Source: Amphiura filiformis
Lineage: Eukaryota; Echinodermata; Ophiuroidea; Amphilepidida; Amphiuridae
Assembly: GCF_039555335.1 (NCBI RefSeq)
Contig: NC_092635.1
Location: forward strand, 49,248,052-49,312,051
Length of the DNA: 64,000 nucleotides
Direction of reading: 5' to 3'
A model generated the notes under the pieces. That model worked only from the letters and a program-made list of their open reading frames with translations, was not told where the DNA came from and searched no databases. Positions 9,985 through 22,064 of the stretch are shown here, in pieces. Position 1 is the stretch's first letter, and the number at the start of each line of letters is the position of its first letter. Made by a program: the position numbers and the translations under genes.

Positions 9985-12900
9985 ACCATGAAGAGACCAA
10001 ATATAATAGTACTCACTCGTATCACTTTCCTGCTCAGCTAAATTTTCTTTCATGACAGTGATATCTAAAAAAACGGACGAAAACGAAATCACTTACTAAT
10101 ATGGTAAATTAACTTAAAGCTTTTACCGATGTTGCAACTGGCAATGTCAGTGACGTACCGTGGCCGCCCCTACCCCGGGGGGCTGAAGAAAATTCAATTT
10201 TGCCGCCCCCTTCCTCAACAGCCCGAAAAGGTTGACCCAATTTTAAAAGCAGCACATTTATTTTGATGTATAGTACCATTTTGTCAAAATCTTTTTATGC
10301 TTTATCAATTTTTTCCGCCCTTTTTTATTTACTAATTCTTTTTGCCGCCCCTTCGTTTTTGCCGCCCCTGTTTTTGCTCCGCCGCCCTTCATTTTGGCCG
10401 CCCCCTGCTTTTACCCGGGGGGCTGGCGCCCCAAAGCCCCCAAAATACGCGCATGAATGTACTCGGTGTCTTCAAAGACGTCATTTTAATGATACTACAG
10501 AGAGGTGAAATGACTTTCAATTCTTTAAACTGCATGCAATAATTGAGCTAAAGCCCGAGTGAAAATGAACACCCTAGACATCTTATTTCGTTGTATTGAC
10601 TATTGCTAAACAAATCTTAACGAAATTGTACCTCTTTCTCGATCTACAAGTATATGCATAAGAACGATTGCAAATAATTTGCAATGCAGTGAGGTGTGGA
10701 CACGATAAGAAGCATACAAGTGAAGTTGTTCGGAGCAATTACTGATTCGGGTATAACTAATATATTGAACAAAGTTTCGAAAACGCACTAGTCATGCAAA
10801 AATTAAATACAAATCACGTAAGGCCTTTATTGCCCTTTAAATGATTAGACAGCTATCTCGAATTTGTCTGAACATAAAAAAACAGGCAACACTTTGCAAC
10901 TAAAAACAATTACCTTTAAGTGTCTCCATGGCAATCTGCTTGGTTTCCTCAACTTCTGCCTGAATCTGTTCAATATCTTCGGAAGAAAAAAGAAAACCAA
11001 GCGAGTTCAGTCATTGGTATCAAGACTAAAATGGAGCTAATTAATTTATAGACCAGAAACAACGAAAAGTGGTGCTGTCGGGAGTGCGACTTTGAAAATT
11101 GTGGTTGTATACACCATAGGTCAAAATTAGTTTTCGGCACATGATTGACCGATCGATTGATTGTTTTATTGATATTTTAGTTTCTATAGGACTTCTGTTT
11201 CATTTGGCATCGTACATCAGTATTGATTTATTCCATAAAACAATATCAAGGATTAATATCACACTTATCACAGCTGATGGTTAGTTGGTTTAATAGTTTA
11301 ATACCGTTTTTAATACCTACACTCATAGAAATGACTTGTTCGCCTTGTTGGCGCAATTCAAAAGGAGTAAGTTTGGACAACTCAAAAATAGTGTAAAAGT
11401 TGCCAAAACAAAATTCATTTTAGTTATCCGAACTTTAAAAATGCTGAAAAAGCTCAAAAAGTTCCGTCAACTAATCAACTTTGTTGGCATTATTTAAAAA
11501 GTTGATGTAAGTCGTTGCGTCAACTTTTTAAGTAATGCCAACTTCTGAATTCAAGTTCAGGGAACTTAGAAAAATAAACAAAGTTCAAAGAACCAATTAT
11601 TTGAGTTATTGTAAGTCAACATGTAAGTTGATGTAACTCGTTCATATTAAGTTACTGGTACTTATTGTTATTCCAATTTGGTACTTTGTTACTTAATTCA
11701 CGTAATTGAATCATTTTCTGCACAATTAGCAGTATTCAAATATTTATTTTTGTAATCAGTGCAAAATGTTGTATACTATAGCACACCTCTAGAAAATTAT
11801 GCTAGGCTAGTTTCATTTTCTGAGTTGTAACAACTCAATAAAGTAAGTGGAAATGAGTGCGACCAACATAATGATATCGAGTCAGCGTTACTCAAAATTG
11901 TACGCGTTGGCATTACTCGGAAAGTTGACGCAACGACTTACATCAACTTACTGAGTAATGCCAACGAACAATTTTTATGAGTGTATGGGGTCCCGGGGTT
12001 CGATTTCCAGCCTGGTCTATTTTTTCAAGACTGGAAACGTACTGAAATTTCTGAAATGCTAATTTATGTGCGCGATCTGAGTTCTTTTCTGGTGTCCGTG
12101 TCTCTTACAGACACCCTGAGCTCTCCCTCTGGAATTCAAACCAATGCCCGCTCTCTTTACAGACCTTAAGCATTTTGCAACCAAATAGAATACCCTATAA
12201 TGCGCCCATATATTTTGCTCGGTTTCATACTAAGCCAGAGCCAATCATGACCATAAAGTAACTAAATATTATAATATACTACTCACTCGTATCATTTTCC
12301 TGCTCAGCTAAACTCTCCTTTATCACGGTGATATCTGAAAGCATATTTAATACGAACACAAATGGCATAATATAATAACTGTAGGCTGGCACATGCACAT
12401 CTTGCAAACATGGAAATGAACGCAGTGTATGTAACAGCTTCTAACAGAGAGTACGTCAATTTTAGTATTTTATAAGAGAGCTGAGTCTTTCAATTCATCA
12501 AACAATATGGAAGTAAAAGTATGTGGAGCACCTATTGCGATATCCTCTATTGGAGTAAGAATGCAAAGCTGGGGACCTTGCATAAAACAATGATATTGCT
12601 AACAGTTGTCCAGCTCTGGCTGAAACACAATATCTAGTATGTATACACGATAAGAAGAAGATATACTAGTGAGGTTGTTCGGAGCAATTACTGATTCAGG
12701 TACAACTAATATATTGAACAAAGTTTTGAAAACGCACTAATCATGCAAAAGTGTAATACAAATAACGTAAGGCCTTTAAAGGATTAGACAGCTATCTCGA
12801 ATTTGTCTGAACATAAAAAATAGGCAACACTTTGCAACTAAAAACAATTACCTTTAAGTGTCTCCATGGCAATCTGTTTGGTTTCCTCAACTTCTGCCTG

Positions 12901-13105
12901 AATCTGTTCAATATCTTCGGAAGAAAAAAGAAACCCAGCGAGTTCAATCATCGGTATCAAGAATAAAATGAACCCTTAGATGAGCCTAGATTCATAAACT
13001 AGAAACAACGAAAAGTGGGGCTGTCAGGAGTGCGAGCTTGAAAATTGAAAGTTGTGGTTGTATACACCATAGGTCAAAATTAGTTTTCAGCACAATTTTA
13101 AGCTT
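9985..13105 (-). repeat. tandem duplication of an exon pair and its introns
   Basis: The 48-nt exon 10064-10017 and 63-nt exon 10976-10914 recur as 12334-12287 and 12914-12852. Intron DNA is copied too: 10690-11150 matches 12640-13105 (shared 'ggagcaattactgattc', 'acaccataggtcaaaatta'), and 9985-10070 matches 12255-12345. A related 63-nt exon at 14609-14547 is an older copy of the first type. All are phase 1-1, so adding units keeps the frame. Confidence 0.75.
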
Positions 13106-16100
13106 ATTTTTAGACTTTCTTTTATGCTTGCTTTAGTTCCCAGCAAACACAAAAACGTTTTTAAAACGTTTTAAATAAGTTATATTTTGGGTTTGGGTTT
13201 AGGTAAAAACATTTTAATAACATTAAAATGTCGGGTTATATAAAGGTCATGAAATCGTTTTAAAACGTTTTGTATGAAAACACACTACAACAATATTTTT
13301 AAAATGTTTTCGAAATGTCATTGTAAACTATTTTTGCAAACATTTTGGCCAAATATTTTGTCAACCCTTAAATAACATTATGTTAAAATATTTGCACCCA
13401 GCAAACACCGAAATGTTCTTAAAATGTTTTTACAAAACGTTTTAATAACATTTAAATGTCGGGTTATATAAAGGTCGTGAAAACATTTTAAAAACGTTAT
13501 TGTAAATATTTTGGGCAAACATTTTTGTAAAATATTTTTCAACCCCAAAATAACATTCTGTTTAGAATGATTTGTACCAAGTTTTCAAAAATGTTTTTGG
13601 AATGTTATTAAAACGTTTTTATACCCTTTATATAACCCGACATTTAAATGTTTTCTGTAAAACATTTGTGTTTGCTGTGCATTAAATTACCAACAAATGT
13701 TATTTAATGTTATGAAAACGTTTTATACCATTAATGTACCCTTTATATAACCCGACATTTAAACGTTTTCTGACAACCTTTTATATCCTTTTGCGAATGA
13801 TGTAGAAAACGTTTTGTGTTTGCTGGGTTGCCAGACAAATGTACCAAATCCGATAAGCAAAAGGAAATTCAGTTTATTTTTTGCACTGACACACCCCACA
13901 CAACAAAACCATTTTTGTATCCTAATGCTCATGTGAGACAAACCTTTTAGATGTTATGTGACCTCAAGGTGTTTGTGTTATTGTTCAAAGTGTGGGCTAC
14001 CGAGGTTTGCGGAATATCACTCTGTCTGAGTACATGTTCTTGTTTTCAATGCTATGAGCAAAGTTAAAAAAGAGGGGAGTGAACAAGGCTCAAAGTAGTA
14101 ATATAGCACTTAAAGACATCACTTAATATTAATGAGATGGGCGTGGCTAATTAGCATATTTATATGTCGCGCAACTTCCATATTATGTCACGGGTGTGTT
14201 TTTGTTCCAGAAAGTGATGTCTCTAAAGGTTATGTGACGCGATCAAGCAAAATCAGTCGGAACTCGGAAATATTGATTTTGAGATACAGCCAAACAAAGG
14301 ATATATTTCGTTTTGATTTCTTTTGTCTTGGAAACGCTTTAATTGCTCATATCTTTGGAACTGGTTGTTTAATGTCAATGTGGTTTTCTGCCAAATGCCG
14401 CTTTGTAAAAGCCTCTTACTATCCTATAAGAAACTGAACATTTAATAGTTCCGAGTTCCGACTGATTTTGCTTGATCGCATCACATATTACTACTGCCCA
14501 ATGTAAATATAAAATCTTAACCTCAAAAAAGAAGAGTAACGCATACCTTTACTCGTATCCAGTATAGCAGTTTTTGCTTCTTCGACTTCTTTCTGAATCT
14601 TCTCATTATCTATGTAGAAACATTAAAACATGATTGCGATCATTGATTTCGGTAAGTCCCATAAGCCTTTGCGAGCCTGAGAACTCGTCATTTTACGTTA
14701 CGCCGACTTACAATGCGCAGTAACGATGTTCGATAAATGATGTGAGCATCGGCGCAGATCGGTGTGACATAAAATGACGGGTGTACTCGGAAAGGCTTAT
14801 GGGATTTACCGAAAAGGTCATTTAAACATGTTCCTGGAGATGTTTAACAGCAGATCGAGAATGCGACCTGATAGACATTGGGGGGAGAAGATTGGCACGT
14901 GTTTTTTGTTTGTTTGTTTTTTTTGTTTGTTTGTTTGTTTTTTGTTTGTTTTTGTTTTTTGTTTTTGTTTTTTTTACTGGGGACAACTGTTTTGTTCAGT
15001 CTGCTCCCAGAATGCAGTATATTCAAGTACACAACACAAATCTGGTATGCAAATATATTGCATCGGTTTGCACCAAAAAGGTCGGCTTTTAATCCCAGCT
15101 ACATACACCTTAAGTACATTCCATTTCGAGGACTGTTAAATGTCAAAAATTTGCCATAAAGTTTGTATCGCGATTTAAAAAAACAAACAAATTAGTTGAT
15201 ATCAGAAGGAGATTCTTCGTGTTCTCAGGTCCCACAAAAATACTGTACAAAGGTGGGTGACCGAGTCCTTAAAGAGCGTCAATCTAATTTTCTGGTTTCT
15301 TAAATTTTGTAAACTATTGTTACCTGCTGCTATGTTGATCTGCGGTCCTTGAATGATTGTCTGTTGTTTAATCTTGGTTTGTTGACCAATGAAGCGCTGT
15401 ATGACGCCATGTTCACGCGACATAGAGTCTTTCAACACGGCTACTTCTGCCAATTTAACAAACGTATATCACATGTTATTATTTCTTCATGAGAAATCCA
15501 AACAAATCTTAAGTAGGTATATTCACAAAATAAATTAAGTTTTTGTTCCAAGTCAATATTCCATTTGACTGTCATCAGTGGGCTTGTGATCGGATACACT
15601 ACTTTGCTTTGTCTGTAATTTGAAAATTATGGCATTTGTCATTATACTACGTTTTTGTTGTGAAATAAATGTTTCTTGAACTTCTTGAACTTGAATACAA
15701 ACACGATTAATTAGGGACGCACCATTTGATATCAAGGGGGGCTTGGTAGTTTTTGAAAAACAATTGCCTCGCCATCTGAGTAAAAAAATTGCTCCACCTC
15801 AGACTAAAAAATAAATTGCTCCACTAAGACCAAAAAGAAAAAAAAAAATGCTTCACCTCAGACCAGAAAAAAAAATTTGGTGTCAAGGGTGAAAAAAAAT
15901 TTGTTACAGTTAGTGAAGAAAAATTAACCTCATATTTGACTATTTCAGCTTTCAAATTGCAAATTGTTCCGTTTTTCGTCATGTTTATTATTTCAGCTTC
16001 GAATGGTAAGTATTTTATTCGCATTTGTTTTATGAGAAGTTATTCTGTGACTCAAAACACTTAATTCAATCTTCTTCCCAGATGTTCACCAATTCCACCC

Positions 16101-19100
16101 AATGTTAAAAAGAAATTTATGCCAGTCAGAGCCGGATTTACCAATGAGCCAGATGGGTCAGTGTATGTTCCTTTTTAGTCGATAACATTTTGGACCAAAA
16201 TATGATAAAATTTAAAATTTTGGCCCTCTACATTCATTTTGGACCATGATTGTCTGAAATGTAAACTTTTCTCGCGCTGCGCGCGCAAATACCTTAATAA
16301 AATCAGAACAAAATATGCTCATCTCCGCCACTGTCGATCTTATAGTAAATCCCTTATTTGTAAATCAAAACTCACGGTGAGTTTTGGGAGCCTCCCCCAC
16401 CCGACAAAAATGAAACAAAAAAGTGCCCCTCTGCCAAAAAAATGAAAGAGAAAATCAGGAGGGCAAAGGAAGAGAAAATGGGCAAGAGCCCCTTTTTTTT
16501 AACCAAAATTCAGCCCGATCATGGACCAAAAAAGTGTAAAATACAAAATGTCGCACATTGTAAAGATAAAACCCTTTCCATCCTGATAATGGGTGAAAAT
16601 AGTGTAAAATCCCAAAATTTTTTGCGCGCTACGCGAGCACATCGTCCCAATAAAGCCTTTTTTGGAAGCTCAAAGACATGCAGTCTAAATGTATTGTATG
16701 ATGCAACTGTAACTTTTTTCGCCTGTGTCCCCGAAATAGAAACTGGCTGCCAACTACCCAGCCCCCCTGATATCTAATGGTGCGTCCCTTACAAGCTTGA
16801 GGCGTTTATGAGATACCAACTTCAGGTTGAGAAAGTGTATACATAGATATGTTTGAGACCATGATTGTACCTGTACTTTTGCCTAATACAAACTTTAATG
16901 AAAAGCCTTGTTGTGTAAATGCTAATTAGTAATTAGTGACACCTTCGCATGTGAATTCACATTGAAAAGTGACGTTGTGGTCACTAGCTCGTTTTCACGT
17001 CTTGTATAGTAAATTTGATAGTTTGCATCTATATAATACTTGTGGTGATAAGCAGTGGCGTAGCCAGTGGGAGGGGGGGGGGTGGGCCCCGCTCGTCATG
17101 GCCGTCGGTTCATGTAAGGCCGTCGGAAGACGGAAGGCGTTGGTGAAACAAAATTGGGTTAATATTAGACTATTTTTTACCAAGGGTGACAGAAAAAAGG
17201 GGAGAATTTAAACAAAAATGATGAAAAATTGTGAACGAAATTGAATTTTACATAAAGATTTTGTGTTTTTATGATGGTACCGCCTATAAACCTTTTTATT
17301 TTATTTTTTTTTTTTTGCTCTTCACTTTTTCAAACCACGCAAAAAATTTTGGGTCAACAAATCACAACTTCCGTCGGCAAAAAATATTTCCGTCGGTACA
17401 TTTACAAGTTGTGCCCCCTCGGTTCCAAAATCCTGGCTACGCCACTGGTGATAAGAAATGTTCTTTTTGTAATGTCACACTACCTTTAGACATCATATGA
17501 TTAGCACACGGGTCTTCCTCACAATAGTGTCTTTTACACAAAAATCCAGGACATCTTTGACAGGCAACAAACACTTCTTTCTCACAACCAACGGTCCAAC
17601 ATAACTTTTCTTCAGGATCTATGAGCAATGCGACAAAACCGATGAAAATGAGGATATGTAGTCAAGCCTCAAAATAAGCAGATCTGGACCAGGAGCCACA
17701 TTTGGAAAAAGCAGCTCCTGGTCCTGTGATTATCTAGTAAACCAGGGGCCATTTTTAAAGAGCTAAGAGTCATTTAAATTTAAATTGTACACATTAAATA
17801 CAAAACCTGCTTTAACTACCAGGCTCTATTTGGAAAAGAAAATGTAGAGCCTGGTTCATATGATTTTGTTGCGAACCAGGAGCCAAAATGTTATGACCAT
17901 TGGGTAAATGGCTCCTGGGTGCCTGCTTGTTTTGAAGCTTGTAAGTACTTGACTTAATGCCCATAGAAATATTAATTCCTTCATTTATTTTTGAGAAGTA
18001 GGCCTATTTTGAAAAAACCAATAATTTATAGGGAAAATTACTTGGAATAGAGTAAAAAATAACCCGAGAAAGTTCATTGTCATACAGTGAAACACTGAAT
18101 ACAAATTTCGGAAAGTTTGAAATAGGACGTAACCATATCATTATTACACACTATTTATAGAGCGCCCTACCATGTCTACGGAGCACGCAGCTCCTTACAA
18201 AATACAAAGAGCATAAAAACAAAACAATACACAATGAACAATAATACAAAAATACATGCAGAAAATTAATTCTGGATTAGGTGTGTTTTAAGGGGGTACT
18301 ACACCCCTGCCCAATTTTGTGCCTATTTTTGCATTTTTCTCAAAAATTATAGCGCATTGGGAACAAGTAAGATATGTATATTATAGGGGCAAAGACTACA
18401 ACTACTGCACTGGAAATTTCATTTCAGCACAGACAACAGTTGTGGAGTTACAGTCAAAAATGAGGGAAAACCAATATTTGATCAATAAATCAAGAACTAC
18501 TTGCTTTGAGTTGCTGAATTTTCAATACAGTAGTTGTAGTCCTTGCCCCTATAATATACATATCTTACCTGTCACCAATGTGCTATAATTTTTGAGAAAA
18601 ATGCAAAAATAGGCACAAAATTGGCCAGGGGTGTAGTACCCCCTTAAGCGTTTTTTGAATACAGAGATTCCCTACTACAGAGGAACAGTGATCCTTCCTT
18701 ACCTGATAGAGGCAGACTTTTATCTCTCAGTGCAAAGACATTTGGATCAGTTCGTGGTACAGATGTTGTGGACTCAAATAGGTCGAATAACTAATATAAA
18801 AAAGAAATTGACACCGCAATTTAAAAGTAGTACAAAAATGAAATAACAATAATATAAGAAGTTAAGATAATGAGAGATTTTAATTATCCAGCAAACACAA
18901 AATGTTTCACAGAAAACGTTTAAATGTCGGGTATATAAAGGGTGTAAAACGTTTTAATAACATTCGGAAAACATTTTTGAAAACTTGATGCAAAATACTC
19001 TAACATAATTTTATTAAGTGTTGACAAAATATTTTGCAGTGGTGTTTGCCAGAAAATATTTTGCAATAACATTTTGCCAACATTTTAAATATATTGTCAT

Positions 19101-21730
19101 TATTTTTATAGTGTTTTTCTTTATTTAAACAGTTTAGAATTTTTTTTAATGACCTTTATATGAAGCCGACATTTAAATGTTATGAAAACGTTTTTACTAA
19201 AACCAATACGCGTTTATAACACGTTCATAACGTTTAACAGCATTTTTGAGTTTGCTGGGAAATTCCTCTAGATTTGCTAACAGAAGATGTCAGAAGATTC
19301 CATTTCGTTTAACAATTATTCATATCAATTAACCATAGAACTGCTTAACCATATTTTTATAACACGGACTACGAAGCTGGGGGGTGTTTCCCCCCCCATA
19401 AAAATTCAATTATAAACGTCATATTCATATAGACGAATCCAACGAGCCAAGTCATGGTCAGGATTTGGTCGGCCATATTTGGGTACCCGCATGCACCAAA
19501 CAGGTGTTGTGAGTACCCAATGGGTGGATTAAACCCGCTTAAAATTCGATGTTAGATTCTCTTGTGTTGTAAACTGTCATCATTCTTTTGTCTACGTGTT
19601 ACACAGGTGATAGAATGCAGTTTATAATACCCTTCAAGGCCGCATCATCCCACATTTTAGGTGGAATAGTTGGGTACCCGTCGCGGCTAATGGCTGCCAT
19701 TGAGTAGCAGGAATGCGTGAAATTGGATTCGTCTATACCATTCTATTTGGAACCTATGTATAGGTATGGGTCTCTTTTATCCAGTGATCCAAAAATAAGT
19801 ACAAACATTCCCCACATAATATCGCTCTGACGTCATAATGTGAGCGCACCCTTGCAAAATTTTTGAAATTCAGGCCATGTACAAAAGTATAGCCAAAATT
19901 GATTTTCGGCTCAAAATTCTATACGAACATGTGATTTTCACCAAATGTTTCCTAAATATAAAAGGAAATGACTATTTCAACCTAACTAATTCAATATTTC
20001 TTGGAATAGTTTTTATTGGAGCAAAATGAAAATAATTACGACTGTCACATTCATGACCCTCGCCACCGCCCCCCCCCCCGAAGAAAATTACAACCCCCTA
20101 ATAGTCAAACTATATACCGTAAAACCCCGTCTACAAGCATATAGAGCGCTTCTGATGAAAGCTAAATTCATCCAGGCGTCATTATAGAATTTGAGCAAAT
20201 AGATTACAGATCCAAGCATATACAAACAATAAGACCAATCTATTGTATTGTCATATTTTCGCATGTATCGTATTAATTTAGCTTTCATCAAAAACACTTT
20301 TATGTTTGTAGACGAGGTTTTACGGTATATCATGATTTATCTCTAGTTGGCCATTAAATTTAGGCCTTACTATCTATTCAAGTTATTTTCACTCATTCTT
20401 ACTCGTTCTAAATGTGATATCATCTGACGCTCATGTTCGTCACTGAAGCGACCAATTTCTGTAAGACAACACACCATTTGGGTGATTTCCGTGAAGTGAT
20501 CCTCGGTGTCTCCCGCGCTTATGTCAATGGGGTTTGCTGAAGGCGTGAGTACAAAATCATTCCATACAAAGGATACCTGATAATAAATAAATAATAAAGA
20601 AGCTGTATGAACCACAATATTCAAAATATACTTAATGGTTTGCGTCACATGCGTGACTTGACTTAAACTTGACTTGACTAGAGTGTGTGTAACAGACCAT
20701 GTAACTATATTATCCATAGCGAGAGAAACTACTGGCTACCACACTCTCACAAAAACCAGAGTGGGAGGCGCTTTGTCGCTTTGGACCATTGAAGGTTGCT
20801 GTCGCGCCTTCGGCGCCCCGCTTACCCTCGATCGTGAGACCTCATAAACATGATAAAAGGATTACAAAGTTTTAACCCTACAGTGGCGTGAGCAGGTTTT
20901 CAAAAGTGAGGGGCACTGCTTAAAAATTGGTCGCACATAATTTGTCCCCCGACTGGATGCATTTTCCCCGACCGACTGACAAAAGTGCCCCCTTGCGCAC
21001 ACCACTGCGTATCTAATCGCGCATTCTTTAACCTAATATCTCACTCGCTCCAATTTTCTCTCCCTCACACCAGTGGCATGGGGGGGGGGGGGGCACCGAC
21101 CATGATCGGGGCCTGCGGGGGGGGGGCACAAGCCATTTTCGACAATTTTCCTACGGGATTTTCTAAATTTTCAGATCGATTGTTATTTGGACAGTTGAAA
21201 TTTCTTCTTTCAAATAAGGTGCTGTACAATCGGCAGATACTGACCTTTTGTAAGACTTCATATGGCTCAAAATAACTCTTGGTAGGAGAATTGCACCGAT
21301 GGAATTTGCCACATCGAAGCATAATTTGAAGTATACTAGCAACTTCATAGTCACAGATCTTAGCTGGTTTCTGTCCAGGTGATATGTGAAATGCAAACGC
21401 ATTGGATATTTGTATATGATCGTCATACAGAAATGAAGCATTCACATTTTCCCATGCCATACATTGCTTCTCTTGTTGCGGATAGTACGAGTCTTCAAGA
21501 GCTTGCCCCCACTTGATGCAGTTCTCACATGAAGATGGTCCTGCAGGCTTTCCCTTGAAGGAAGAACATCTGGCAGGATTCCTACATGGTTGAAGCCCTT
21601 TCGCCTTCTGATTTGCGTGCCAAGATTTGATAACTTCCTCGATAGCTGGGCATGCCTCTTGACACACATATTCTACAACTTGCAGGACTCTGTTGATATT
21701 TGGTGGCCTTGGAGGGTCATTGGTGGCCAT
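10017..21730 (-). CDS. multi-exon gene: DUF4559/CXorf38-like domain, zinc module, coiled-coil micro-exons
   Basis: Ten exons agree in splice sites and phase: 21730-21245, 20576-20403, 18790-18703, 17618-17484, 15446-15324, 14609-14547, 12914-12852, 12334-12287, 10976-10914, 10064-10017. The start ATG at 21730 has a good context (aagATGG). Exons 1-2 (about 220 aa) resemble human CXorf38: a Cys cluster (CRNPARC...CENCIKW), MAWENVNASF, then VASILQIMLRCGKF. Exon 4 carries a zinc-like pattern C-x4-C-x7-C-x2-C-x4-C-x2-H-x7-C-x2-H (B-box- or AN1-like, exact family unclear). Exon 5 ends in TIIQGPQINIAAG. Later exons are short, charged and helix-like (DIEQIQAEVEETKQIAMETL), as in a coiled coil. Introns 1 and 2 are phase 0, all later ones phase 1. 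The terminal exon was not found. Role unknown; an adaptor or ubiquitin-related role is only a guess. Confidence 0.6.
11330..11964. mobile_element. MITE-like element, interior built of AACTT/CAAC words, TA-flanked
   Basis: Ends are inverted: tacactcata...ttgttcg on the left and cgaacaatttttatgagtgta on the right, consistent with a TA target duplication. The interior repeats 'aagttgatgtaagtcgttgcgtcaac' in both orientations. It sits in an intron of the gene above, between the duplicated exon units. Confidence 0.65.
13139..13827. mobile_element. AACGTT-word inverted-repeat element
   Basis: Begins cccagcaaacac and ends gtgtttgctggg. The interior is a chain of aaaacgtttt variants in both orientations plus 'atgtcgggttatataaag' and its inverse. 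Same family as 18888-19259, 34806-35119, 48115-49447 and the fragment at 54764-54909. No ORF. Confidence 0.75.
14231..14487. mobile_element. MITE with ~40-bp inverted ends
   Basis: The arms tatgtgacgcgatcaagcaa... and ...ttgcttgatcgcatcacata are inverse over about 40 bp with very few mismatches. TA lies at both tips. It is within an intron of the DUF4559-like gene, and the open frame across it (14132-14437) is not a gene. Confidence 0.7.
14650..14811. mobile_element. short MITE, ~26-bp inverted ends
   Basis: Left arm cggtaagtcccataagcctt and right arm aaggcttatgggatttaccg are inverse copies with one or two mismatches. 162 bp in all, in the intron beside exon 14547-14609. Confidence 0.65.
14905..14980. 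repeat. (TTTG)n simple repeat
   Basis: T-rich run of tttg units. Overlapping Phe/Cys/Val-rich and Lys/Gln-rich frames come from it. Confidence 0.9.
15714..16788. mobile_element. non-autonomous PIF/Harbinger-like element
   Basis: Inverted ends gggacgcaccatttgatatc and gatatctaatggtgcgtccc flanked by a direct TTA on each side (15711-15713 and 16789-16791), the TWA target type of PIF/Harbinger. The ~1.07-kb interior has no transposase that I can recognise. It lies in an intron of the DUF4559-like gene. Confidence 0.75.
17053..17447. mobile_element. hAT-type MITE with perfect 8-bp target duplication
   Basis: Ends cagtggcgtagccag / ctggctacgccactg with GTGATAAG on both sides (17045-17052, 17448-17455). 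The 8-bp duplication and CAGTG-type tip are the hAT signature. It contains T- and G-runs. It inserted 36 bp from the splice donor of the zinc-module exon (17484) in the DUF4559-like gene. Confidence 0.9.
17640..18287. other. intron sequence with short inverted segments
   Basis: Bases 17680-17940 hold 'accaggagccaca...' phrases repeated in both orientations (gagccaggagc, gctcctggt), probably an old palindromic repeat. Nothing coding seen. Confidence 0.4.
18288..18647. mobile_element. TTAA-flanked MITE with ~100-bp inverted arms
   Basis: Arms start agggggtactacacccctg and end with the inverse. Both tips carry TTAA, as in piggyBac-type insertion. The long arms include 'tataggggcaa(g)gactac' near the centre. 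It could fold into one long hairpin. It lies 56 bp from the donor of exon 18790-18703. Confidence 0.8.
18888..19259. mobile_element. AACGTT-word inverted-repeat element
   Basis: Begins ccagcaaacac and ends gtttgctgg. The interior is made of aacgtt/acatt words with atgtcgggtatataaag near the left end. Confidence 0.7.
19428..19737. mobile_element. MITE, TA-flanked, ends tatagacgaatccaa
   Basis: tatagacgaatccaa at the left and its inverse ttggattcgtctata at the right, with partly palindromic subterminal 'gggtaccc' motifs. 310 bp, no ORF. Confidence 0.7.
20112..20330. mobile_element. mariner-type MITE
   Basis: Arms ataccgtaaaaccccgtcta and inverse tagacgaggttttacggtat, TA at each tip, and further inverse matches inward (gatgaaagctaaatt). 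219 bp, in the intron after exon 20576-20403. Confidence 0.75.
20881..21008. mobile_element. short hAT-like MITE remnant
   Basis: cagtggcgtgagcagg at the left and gcacaccactg at the right resemble the CAGTGGCGTAGCCAG family. No clear target duplication remains. Confidence 0.35.
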
Positions 21731-21842
21731 CTTAAAAAGGAAGGGTTCACATTGTCCTAGGATTGCTGCATAAAGGCGCCATCTGCAATGATAGTATATG
21801 TTCATTGGATCTTATCACATAATGTGACATGCTACTACCATT

Positions 21843-22064
21843 AAATGAGTGTAAAGTCGCAAATTGGTAGTTGTTTCATACGCACCTGATCAAAAGTATG
21901 TCTGTACGTCTGTATGTTCTTTGTGAATGGGGGCACAATGGGCCATTCACGAAGGGTATACACTACTGGCTTGTACAGGTTTGCGACAAACTAAACTTGA
22001 GAACATCATCTCAGTCAGCCAAGATACCTCGAAACTATCAACTTGCGACTTTATACTCATTTCG
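21843..22064. mobile_element. MITE with imperfect inverted ends
   Basis: aatgagtgtaaagtcgcaaa...and inverse ...acttgcgactttatactcatt. About 222 bp, just upstream of the proposed start of the DUF4559-like gene. Confidence 0.65.

Noticed and set aside
14132-14437. 101-residue open frame as a small gene
   Set aside because: It overlaps a MITE with 40-bp inverted arms inside an intron and has no family match.
21065-21244. Extension of the DUF4559-like reading frame past 21245
   Set aside because: A good donor (aag|gtcagt) ends the exon, the following residues become low-complexity Pro/Gly from a G-run, and the next exon joins in phase.
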